Below are positions 1 through 5,053 of a stretch of 6,504 nucleotides of DNA, in pieces (position 1 is the first letter of the stretch; each line of letters begins with the position of its first letter). The notes under the pieces are model-generated. The model did no database searches, had not been told where the DNA came from, and saw only the letters and a program-made list of their open reading frames with translations. Made by a program: the position numbers and the translations under genes. The DNA is from Minisyncoccota bacterium (GTDB taxonomy: Bacteria; Patescibacteriota; Minisyncoccia; Minisyncoccales; GCA-002788555): the NCBI GenBank assembly GCA_028697615.1, contig JAQVET010000040.1:1-6504 (forward strand). Direction: 5' to 3'.

Positions 1-440
1 ACTCCCCAATAATAAATAGCGCCACCATTGTCACAAATACCTGTTCTCAGGATTGTATCTACAAATATTTGAGCAACCTCAAAATGTTTTTTATAAGCAT
101 CAACGCCAATATGCAACGTTATACCATCTTCTCTGCCTAATTTTTCCTGAAGTTTTTTAGCAAAAGAAAGGGCAAAAATTACAGTAAATTCAGGATTTTC
201 TCTCCAAAACTGGGAACGAATATCGTAGTATCCAATACCTGCAGAAATCATTTCTTGAACGCTATTGTCAGAAAGTTTTTCAATAAAACTTTTAATTTCT
301 GGTTTAAAATCACCATCTTTTAAAAAGAAGCGGGAATCTGGTGTAAAAATTCTATTATGCACATCTGGTAGATTATATCCAGCTATAATACCACCAGGAA
401 CTCTTGATAGTTTATGAATTTTTTCAATATAGCTGTCCAT
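1..440 (-). CDS. Probable phosphohexomutase (phosphomannomutase/phosphoglucomutase-like), N-terminal part, cut by window edge
   Basis: The first 146 residues are present, read from the ATG at 440; the rest lies beyond position 1. Residues 72-75 read YDIR, followed by a helix (FALSFAKKL, about 89-97), then HIGVD (110-114) and an amphipathic helix ending LRTGI (141-145 region is NGGAIYYWG). This order resembles domain I of alpha-D-phosphohexomutases, where YDIR precedes a helix, the GRD strand and a second helix. Such enzymes move phosphate between C1 and C6 of hexoses, feeding cell-envelope sugar synthesis. Two oddities: about 70 residues precede YDIR, and the usual GRDxRxSS stretch is replaced by GVDAYKKH. 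The phosphoserine loop that would prove the family is outside the window. The start lies only 5 bases after the stop of the preceding phosphatase gene, so it is the third gene of the lysS operon. No ribosome binding site is seen. Family call by eye and tentative. Confidence 0.5.
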   Translation of the reverse strand, partial: MDSYIEKIHKLSRVPGGIIAGYNLPDVHNRIFTPDSRFFLKDGDFKPEIKSFIEKLSDNSVQEMISAGIGYYDIRSQFWRENPEFTVIFALSFAKKLQEKLGREDGITLHIGVDAYKKHFEVAQIFVDTILRTGICDNGGAIYYWG

Positions 441-445
441 AAATT

Positions 446-1237
446 TTAATTAATTAAATTTAAAATTTGGCTTTGAATATTATTATTTGAGGCAACTATT
501 GGTTTTAAATTATCTAAAGAAATTTTTTCTCCATTATAATCAGAGATTTTTCCTCCTGCTTCTTTAACGATAAGCAAAGCAGCAGCAATATCAAAAATTT
601 TAGGAGCCTTGCCTATATTTAAATAAGCATCAAAAGCACCTTTTGCCAAATAGCATAATGAAAGTGATCCGATCCCCAAAATACGCACTCTGTAAAAATT
701 TTCAAAAATTTTTTTAATTTGCTTTTGATATTTTTCAAAATTACTAAAATTAGATACATCAAGACAAAGAAAGGAATTTTTTATCTTATTTTCTTGAGAA
801 ACCTCTATCTTTTTATTATTTAAAAAAGCACCCTTCCCATTTTGAGCAAAAAAAAGTTCGCCACTAACAGGATTTAAAACAACACCAAAAACAATATCTT
901 TATTTTGAAGCAGAGCTAGAGAAATACAAAATAAAGGCAAACCTCTTAAATAATGCTTTGAACCATCGATGGGATCAATAACCCAAGTATAATTGCTAGC
1001 GCCATTAATTTTTGCTCTTTCCTCTGATAAAATATTGTGATCTGGATATTTTTTTTGAATTTTTTTAATAATAAAATCTTCCACTTTAATATCTAAATTA
1101 GTACAAACATCTTGAGCGCCTTTATAATATTCTAATCTTACTTGATTAAAATTTTTAAGCAATATATCCCCTGCTTCTTTTACAATTTTGAGAGAAAAAT
1201 CTTTTATTTCTTCTAAATTTTGAGGTTTATTTATCAT
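446..1237 (-). CDS. suhB: Inositol monophosphatase-family sugar phosphatase
   Basis: This 263-residue protein has the length and the full motif set of the lithium-sensitive Mg2+-dependent phosphatases (IMPase, SuhB, CysQ, HisN). By position the metal ligands are E72 (in SEE, 71-73), D88, the I90 carbonyl and D91 in WVIDPIDGS (85-93), and D216 in FDIAAA. The family C-terminal segment KEAGGKIS (225-232) follows. Against the common WVIDPIDGTTNF the first Thr is Ser (S93), and the usual Trp before D216 is Phe; both are mild. The enzyme hydrolyses a phosphate monoester in the cytoplasm. The true substrate (inositol phosphate, histidinol phosphate, fructose bisphosphate or PAP) cannot be read from sequence, so the symbol marks the family only. 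It starts 7 bases after the lysS stop and ends 5 bases before a probable phosphohexomutase, which suggests sugar-phosphate metabolism. The 20 bases before the ATG hold no Shine-Dalgarno sequence. Confidence 0.9.
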   Translation of the reverse strand: MINKPQNLEEIKDFSLKIVKEAGDILLKNFNQVRLEYYKGAQDVCTNLDIKVEDFIIKKIQKKYPDHNILSEERAKINGASNYTWVIDPIDGSKHYLRGLPLFCISLALLQNKDIVFGVVLNPVSGELFFAQNGKGAFLNNKKIEVSQENKIKNSFLCLDVSNFSNFEKYQKQIKKIFENFYRVRILGIGSLSLCYLAKGAFDAYLNIGKAPKIFDIAAALLIVKEAGGKISDYNGEKISLDNLKPIVASNNNIQSQILNLIN

Positions 1238-1244
1238 TGAAATT

Positions 1245-2693
1245 TTATTTTGGTTTTAGTGTTGGGAATAAAATTACCTCTCGCAAATTTTGAGAATTTG
1301 TTAAAAGCACACAAAGACGATCAATTCCCATACCAAAACCAGCGGCTGGAGGCATACCATATTCAAGTGCTTCAATAAAATCTTTATCATAAGGATGCGC
1401 TTCCTTGTCACCATGTTTTTTATTCTCTAATTCTTCTTTAAATCTTTTTTCCTGCTCAAGAGGACTATTTAACTCTGAAAATGCATTTGTTAATTCAACA
1501 CCACAAACAACCAACTGAAAACGAGCAGCTAAATGAGGTCGATCTTCTAATGTTTTTGCAAGTGGTGTCAGGCCTATCGGCTGGCAAGTAACAAATGTTG
1601 GCTGTATGATTTTGGGAGTACAAGTTTTTTTAAATAAATCATCAAGAATCTTGTCTTGCGGTTTGCCTTTTGTATTTATTTTATAGATTTTGGCGATTTT
1701 CTTTAATTCCTCCAGGGAAATATTTTCAAAATCTTTACCTAAATTTTCTTTTAAAAATTCAAAAAACTCTACTTTTTTAAATGGGGGTTTAAAACTTATT
1801 TTTTTATCTTTATATTGAATTTCAAAACTCCCGAAAACTTTTTTAACTACATAACCAAGCATCTCTTCGGTTAATTTCATTAAATCATCGAAGTTATGAT
1901 ATGCCCAGTAAAATTCAATTGAGGTAAATTCTGGGTTATGAAAAGCATCAATCCCCTCATTTCGAAAAACCTTTCCAATTTCATAAACCTTTTCAAACCC
2001 AGCAACAAGTAATCTCTTTAAATAAAGTTCAGGAGCAATTCTTAAATAAAAAGTAGAATTTAGTGCTCGATGGTATGTTTTAAATGGTTCAGCAGAAGCT
2101 CCTCCATAGATAGGTTGCAAGATTGGAGTTTCAACTTCAAGAAATCCATTTTTATTTAAAAAATTTCTTATTTCCTGAACTATTTTCCCACGGAGATAAA
2201 ATTTATTTTTTTCTTCAGGATGGATTAAAAAATCAAGATAACGTTTTCTAATTCTCTTTTCCACATCTTCAAGACCATACCATTTTGCAGGTAGTGGAGA
2301 AAGTGTTTTTGAAAGTATTCTAAATTTCTCAACATTAATTGATTTTTCTTTTTTTTGAGTAAAAAATAATCTTCCCTCAACTTCAATAAAATCTCCTACA
2401 TCAAATAAATCAAGAAAATTTTGAAATTTTTCTTGACCAATAGAATCTTCTTTTAGAACACCCTGGATTTTTCCAGTTTCGTCAAGTATATCAAAAAAAA
2501 CAATACCTCCATGGATACGCTGGGCAATAATCCTGCCAACTACTTTCTTTTTTTTGTTTAAAAATTTATCAAAATTTTCAGTAATGCTGCTGATGTCAAC
2601 ACTTTTTGAAACGCGCTCTGGATAAAAATTTATATTTTGATATTTTTCTATTTTTTCAAGACGCAATTTTTTAATAGAATCAATTTGCCTCAT
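1245..2693 (-). CDS. lysS: Lysyl-tRNA synthetase, class II
   Basis: It charges tRNA-Lys with lysine in the cytoplasm. The 482 residues match the usual bacterial length of about 490-510. An N-terminal OB-fold anticodon-binding domain (about 45-130) includes VVGRIIAQRIHGG and DETGKIQG (71-78). The class II core follows: motif 1 around FLEVETPILQP (184-194), LRIAPELYLKRL (217-228), motif 2 FRNEGIDAFHNPEFT (243-257, with R244 and E246), the lysine-pocket segment ELTNAFSELN (400-409), and motif 3 GFGMGIDR (452-459). The C-terminus ends LFPTLKPK like other LysRS. The common GGASARPF reads GGASAEPF (197-204), an Arg-to-Glu change. The ATG at 2693 is the natural start: the N-terminus MRQIDSIKKLRLEKI matches the family's leading helix, and a promoter lies upstream. 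It is the first gene of an operon with the phosphatase and mutase genes. There is no Shine-Dalgarno sequence. Confidence 0.97.
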   Translation of the reverse strand: MRQIDSIKKLRLEKIEKYQNINFYPERVSKSVDISSITENFDKFLNKKKKVVGRIIAQRIHGGIVFFDILDETGKIQGVLKEDSIGQEKFQNFLDLFDVGDFIEVEGRLFFTQKKEKSINVEKFRILSKTLSPLPAKWYGLEDVEKRIRKRYLDFLIHPEEKNKFYLRGKIVQEIRNFLNKNGFLEVETPILQPIYGGASAEPFKTYHRALNSTFYLRIAPELYLKRLLVAGFEKVYEIGKVFRNEGIDAFHNPEFTSIEFYWAYHNFDDLMKLTEEMLGYVVKKVFGSFEIQYKDKKISFKPPFKKVEFFEFLKENLGKDFENISLEELKKIAKIYKINTKGKPQDKILDDLFKKTCTPKIIQPTFVTCQPIGLTPLAKTLEDRPHLAARFQLVVCGVELTNAFSELNSPLEQEKRFKEELENKKHGDKEAHPYDKDFIEALEYGMPPAAGFGMGIDRLCVLLTNSQNLREVILFPTLKPK

Positions 2694-2699
2694 ATATTT

Positions 2700-2705
2700 T
2701 TTATA
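2700..2705 (-). promoter_or_regulatory. Possible proximal -10 box (TATAAA) of lysS
   Basis: On the minus strand TATAAA ends six bases before the lysS ATG, which is the distance expected between a -10 box and a transcription start. If used, it would give a leaderless lysS mRNA. No convincing -35 is present (TTATTT at 17 bases), and the stronger promoter further upstream may be the real one. In DNA this AT-rich such a match can easily arise by chance. Confidence 0.25.
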
Positions 2706-2747
2706 ATGATTAAAACAAATTAAAATAATAAAATCCTAAATTTAATT

Positions 2748-2775
2748 ATTATAAAAAAAATAAAATAAAAATCAA
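2748..2775 (-). promoter_or_regulatory. Sigma-70-type promoter for the lysS operon
   Basis: On the minus strand a -35 element TTGATT (2775-2770) is separated by 16 bases from a perfect -10 TATAAT (2753-2748). The start would fall near 2741, giving a lysS leader of about 48 bases. This leader has no ribosome binding site next to the ATG and no obvious T-box stem or other riboswitch. It is the best two-part promoter match I found in the window. Confidence 0.6.
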
Positions 2776-2804
2776 GCCCGTGAATAGATTTTTTCTTATA
2801 AATA

Positions 2805-2813
2805 TGTTATAAT
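2805..2813 (+). promoter_or_regulatory. Extended -10 promoter of the PHP gene, predicting a leaderless mRNA
   Basis: TGTTATAAT (TG at 2805-2806, TATAAT at 2808-2813) is a perfect extended -10 element. Seven bases separate it from the ATG at 2821, so transcription should begin at or within a base or two of the start codon. A second TATAAT at 2813-2818 would start transcription inside the gene. The -35 position (TAGATT, 2785-2790) is poor, as is usual for extended -10 promoters. Confidence 0.55.
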
Positions 2814-2820
2814 ATAATAT

Positions 2821-3474
2821 ATGAGGGTTGATTTTCATATACATACTTCATTTTCCCGCGATTCCAGTATTATGCCCGAAGAACTTATTGAAAAAGCACT
2901 GGATGAAAATATCCAGTGTCTTGCTATTTGTGACCATAAAACAATAAATGGTGCACTTCTTACAATGCGACTTGCCTTTTCAAAACCAATTTTAATCATA
3001 CCAGGGATAGAAATAACGACTAAAGCCGGAGATGTCTTAGCACTTGGTATTAAGAGAAAAATTTCAGACGGGCTTAGTTTTGAAAAAACAATCTCTGAAA
3101 TTAAAAAACAAAATGCTTTTGTTATCATACCACATCCTTTTGGCAAACCTACTCCATTTAAATCATCTCTTAATCACCCAGAAATTCATGCTATAGAGGG
3201 AATTAATGGTGCCACTTTAAAAATTTTAAATAAAAAAGTATTTAAAATTTCCCACAAATTAAATAAACCATTAATTGCTAATTCGGATGCCCATTCCATT
3301 GAAGAATTTGGTAATGTATTTTTTGAAATTCCAGATGGTGCCCAAAACCAAAATGATGTATTTAAAGCGATAGTTGAAAATAAAATTACTATCCCCGAGG
3401 AAATCTCTTCTCTTAAAGATTCAATAAAAATCAATAATGTCTTTAAAAGATTATATTGTAAACATTTTACATAA
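2821..3474 (+). CDS. PHP-domain metal-dependent phosphoesterase
   Basis: This is a 217-residue stand-alone PHP protein. All the expected metal ligands of the PHP beta/alpha barrel are visible in order: HIH (H6, H8), DH (D38, H39), E64 in PGIEIT, H105 in IPHPFG, and D156 and H158 in NSDAHS. PHP domains hydrolyse phosphoesters using a cluster of divalent metals. Small relatives of this type (TrpH/YciV-like) include 5'-to-3' exoribonucleases and nucleotide phosphatases; I cannot choose the substrate. The N-terminus MRVDFHIHTSFS begins exactly at the canonical first strand, which fixes the start at 2821. There is no room for a leader before it, because the -10 box is adjacent. The last 25 or so residues are basic and have no motif I recognise. 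It is the only plus-strand gene in the window, diverging from lysS and converging with yraN, so it is probably monocistronic. Confidence 0.9.
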   Translation: MRVDFHIHTSFSRDSSIMPEELIEKALDENIQCLAICDHKTINGALLTMRLAFSKPILIIPGIEITTKAGDVLALGIKRKISDGLSFEKTISEIKKQNAFVIIPHPFGKPTPFKSSLNHPEIHAIEGINGATLKILNKKVFKISHKLNKPLIANSDAHSIEEFGNVFFEIPDGAQNQNDVFKAIVENKITIPEEISSLKDSIKINNVFKRLYCKHFT

Positions 3475-3528
3475 ACCCCAAAAGAGTAATTTTAAAAAGC
3501 AAATTAAACCCAAATAAATATTAATAAA

Positions 3529-3573
3529 GATATTATTGATTTTATAAATAACTAAAAACTCATCAATATTATT
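3529..3573. terminator. Possible weak bidirectional terminator stem-loop
   Basis: Positions 3529-3540 (GATATTATTGAT) can pair with 3562-3573 (ATCAATATTATT) over 12 positions with one mismatch and one G-U, around a 21-base loop. It sits midway between the converging PHP and yraN stops, where a shared terminator is expected. The stem is almost all A-T and the T-run after it on the plus strand is short, so it is weak at best. The rest of 3475-3592 shows nothing else. Confidence 0.25.
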
Positions 3574-3592
3574 TTAAAATTCATAATATAAA

Positions 3593-3958
3593 TTAAATAT
3601 CAAAAATTGCATTTTGATGGTGACGAATATCAAAAATACTGCCTTTATCAAATTCCACTACAATAATATCTATTTGAAAATTTCTATCAAGAAAATTATT
3701 TTTTGTTAAATAAAATTTTACTATTTTTGTTAATTTTTTTCTTTTGGAAAAATCTACTTTTATCTCAGGTAAAATTTGATTTTTGTTTTTACTTTTTACT
3801 TCTACAAAAACTAAATTATTTTTATTCTCTGCTATAATGTCAATTTCTCCATATTGATTTTTCCAATTTCTATCAATAATTTTATAACCATTTTTCTTTA
3901 AATAATCAGCGGCAATATCTTCTCCAGTTTTGCCAAGTGTTTTATTAGAAAATCCCAT
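3593..3958 (-). CDS. yraN: YraN-family (UPF0102) endonuclease-like protein
   Basis: The 121-residue protein is the normal size for the YraN/UPF0102 family, which has a restriction-endonuclease-like (Holliday-junction-resolvase-like) fold and no firmly established role. The signature is complete: GKTGEDIAADYLKKNGY (9-25) with E13, RNW (30-32), the metal-binding strand GEIDII (37-42, D40), then VFVEVKSK (50-57, E53 and K55). The later FQIDIIVV (94-101, D97) and HHQNAI (113-118) match the family's terminal RFDVI and H-NAF strands. The ATG at 3958 gives the expected N-terminus. It begins 21 bases after the 3' end of the tRNA-Arg gene on the same strand, with no promoter or ribosome binding site between. 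It is therefore probably transcribed together with the tRNA and freed by tRNA processing. Its 3' end faces the PHP gene. Confidence 0.9.
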   Translation of the reverse strand: MGFSNKTLGKTGEDIAADYLKKNGYKIIDRNWKNQYGEIDIIAENKNNLVFVEVKSKNKNQILPEIKVDFSKRKKLTKIVKFYLTKNNFLDRNFQIDIIVVEFDKGSIFDIRHHQNAIFDI

Positions 3959-3979
3959 AAAAAAATAAAATTAAATTAA

Positions 3980-4052
3980 CGTCCCTGGGGTGATTTGAAC
4001 ACCCGACCTCCCCGACCGCAGCGGGGCGCTCTGTCCACTGAGCTACAGGGAC
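3980..4052 (-). tRNA. tRNA-Arg, anticodon GCG
   Basis: A complete 73-base cloverleaf can be folded by hand. The acceptor stem is GTCCCTG/CAGGGAC (7 pairs). The D stem is GCTC/GAGC with loop AGTGGACA. The anticodon stem is CCCCG/CGGGG with loop CTGCGGT, giving anticodon GCG. The variable loop is AGGTC, and the T arm is GGGTG-TTCAAAT-CACCC. The discriminator is G73, and CCA is not encoded (TTA follows). GCG reads the arginine codons CGC and CGU. A20 in the D loop and C35 in the anticodon are known arginine identity elements and agree with this call. The gene is roughly two-thirds GC amid very AT-rich flanks, as is normal for tRNA. Most bacteria use ACG, edited to ICG, for these codons, so G34 is unusual. 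Confidence 0.93.
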
Positions 4053-4070
4053 ACAAAGGTCAATTAAAAG

Positions 4071-4100
4071 ATTAAATAAACTACTACAAATTAAATACAA
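4071..4100 (-). promoter_or_regulatory. Candidate promoter for tRNA-Arg and yraN
   Basis: On the minus strand TTGTAT (4100-4095) and TTTAAT (4076-4071) are separated by 18 bases. Transcription would start about 11 bases before the tRNA 5' end. Each box deviates from consensus, and AT-rich sequence makes chance matches likely. Read-through from the ATPase operon is the alternative. Confidence 0.3.
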
Positions 4101-4116
4101 ATAATAAGTATTTAAT

Positions 4117-4156
4117 TAAAAAATTAACAATAACTTAAAACTAAAAAATTAACAAT
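4117..4156. repeat. 15-base direct repeat in the gap between the tRNA and the membrane-protein gene
   Basis: TAAAAAATTAACAAT occurs twice without mismatch, at 4117-4131 and 4142-4156, with a 25-base period. The second copy runs into an imperfect dyad TTCGAAAGTTTGAA (4156-4169). The rest of 4053-4208 is AT-rich sequence with only a weak promoter candidate and no convincing ORF or terminator. The repeat may be a binding site or a chance product of low-complexity sequence. Confidence 0.4.
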
Positions 4157-4208
4157 TCGAAAGTTTGAACAATTTAAATTTATATGTTATATATTTAGCA
4201 TCTTTTAA

Positions 4209-4715
4209 CTAAATTCTTATTTTTCTTCTTAATATATCCATAAAACCAAGTTCGATCTCTTTTTCTGGTAAAAATTTTAATAAAACACTTCTAATCTTAT
4301 AAAGATCTTCTCTACTACGTATAGGAAATATAATATTTCCTCCACTATTATTTTTTCTCTTTATACAAAGTTCTAATGGATCATCAAAAAAACAAAAAGA
4401 ATCCAATTTTTCAAAACGAAAAAGTTCATTTCCAACCTGAATACCATTTTGTTGAATAATAAAATTTTTCTCTTCCTCTTCTCTATTAGAAAGAATATAA
4501 ACAAGGGATCCAATTATTAATAAACAAACTGCCCCTACATAGTTTCGACGCCAAACAGCAATAATAATTAAAAGTAAACAAAAACTAAGTAATCCAAAAT
4601 ACCATTTTTTATCTATTTCTTTACTTAAGGCTGCCTTCCAAGTAAACAAAACTTCATCTTTTTTTAATTCATCTTGGGGTTGATTTAAATTTTTTAAATT
4701 AAGTGGTTCTACCAT
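4209..4715 (-). CDS. Two-helix membrane protein with PH-like C-terminal domain
   Basis: This 168-residue protein has a polar N-terminus, then the segment VLFTWKAAL (22-30) and two membrane helices at about 38-54 (starting WYFGLLSF) and 58-75 (ending LVYIL). A very short RRN turn (56-58 region) joins them, making a hairpin with both ends probably cytoplasmic. After NREEEEKN (77-84) comes a soluble beta-rich domain of about 85 residues (FIIQQNGIQVGNELFRFEKLD is its start) ending in a helix that carries LLKFLPE (145-151). The pattern of a sorting-like tryptophan segment, a hairpin, and a GI-G-beta domain resembles bacterial PH-like (DUF5673-type) proteins common in Patescibacteria. This is my recognition, unverified. 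Function unknown. It starts 15 bases after the 91-residue gene and probably belongs to the ATPase transcript, so a membrane partner or anchor for that ATPase is possible. There is no Shine-Dalgarno site. Confidence 0.75.
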   Translation of the reverse strand: MVEPLNLKNLNQPQDELKKDEVLFTWKAALSKEIDKKWYFGLLSFCLLLIIIAVWRRNYVGAVCLLIIGSLVYILSNREEEEKNFIIQQNGIQVGNELFRFEKLDSFCFFDDPLELCIKRKNNSGGNIIFPIRSREDLYKIRSVLLKFLPEKEIELGFMDILRRKIRI

Positions 4716-4730
4716 AGTTTTTTTTAATTT

Positions 4731-5006
4731 TTAAGAAAGGCAATAATCAGCCACATAGGAAGCACCAAATGATTCTGGTTTAAATTTTGCCTGAAAACCA
4801 TTTGCATTAACAACTGCAACAATCTCTTTAACTAATTTTTTTGTTTCTCCATTTTCGCCAACATCCGTATGTATCTCTAAATTTAATTCGTTAAAAACTT
4901 TAATATCTCTTTTCTTTAATTCTTGATTAAAATATTCTTGTGTTTTTTGAGCAAGTGTTATTGAATAAATTGTTTCCTGATATATTTTTTCCCTTTTAAA
5001 ACTCAT
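4731..5006 (-). CDS. C-terminal half of a YkuK/DUF458 RNase H-like protein; apparently N-terminally truncated
   Basis: The 91 residues resemble the second half of the YkuK (DUF458) family, predicted RNase H-fold nucleases. REKIYQETIYSITLAQ (5-20) matches the helix near the domain's middle. IHTDVGENGETKKLVKEI (45-62) matches the H-D-G strand and following helix, and KPESFGASYVAD (76-87) matches the conserved KPDS-ASS-A end. Family members are about 150-170 residues and begin with a strand carrying a G-TDSQ motif, which supplies an acidic catalytic-type residue. That half is absent here. The start cannot move upstream: an in-frame TGA lies at 5012-5010 and further stops follow in the 47-base gap to the ATPase stop. 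The ATPase tail fills the DNA beyond. Either the gene is a relic that still keeps an open frame, or a short variant has a new job. Family assignment is from memory and moderately sure. Confidence 0.6.
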   Translation of the reverse strand: MSFKREKIYQETIYSITLAQKTQEYFNQELKKRDIKVFNELNLEIHTDVGENGETKKLVKEIVAVVNANGFQAKFKPESFGASYVADYCLS

Positions 5007-5053
5007 TGATCATTTGTTGGATTATTAAATTTTTTAAACATAAATTATTAACC

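Noticed and set aside
2694..2741. T-box or other riboswitch in the lysS leader
   Set aside because: The predicted leader is only about 48 bases, almost all A and T, with no specifier stem, conserved T-box sequence or terminator.
2835..3434. Minus-strand open frames inside the PHP gene (2835-3146 and 3186-3434)
   Set aside because: They lie wholly antisense to a gene with a complete set of PHP metal ligands and show no motif of their own.
4132..4169. Rho-independent terminator of the ATPase operon at the TTCAAACTTTCGAA dyad followed by T-rich sequence on the minus strand
   Set aside because: On that strand the dyad has a C-A mismatch and leaves no proper loop, so the stem would be only a few A-T pairs.
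4731..5053. Recoding of TGA as glycine (as in SR1/Gracilibacteria) to extend the 91-residue protein upstream
   Set aside because: Beyond the TGA at 5012-5010 the same frame meets several TAA stops within the 47-base gap, and no gene in the window needs an internal TGA. The absence of TGA stops in seven genes is unsurprising in AT-rich DNA.
5007..5053. Separate promoter before the 91-residue gene (two copies of TTAATAAT in the gap)
   Set aside because: No -35 partner is visible and the copies are short low-complexity AT sequence; co-transcription with the ATPase is simpler.
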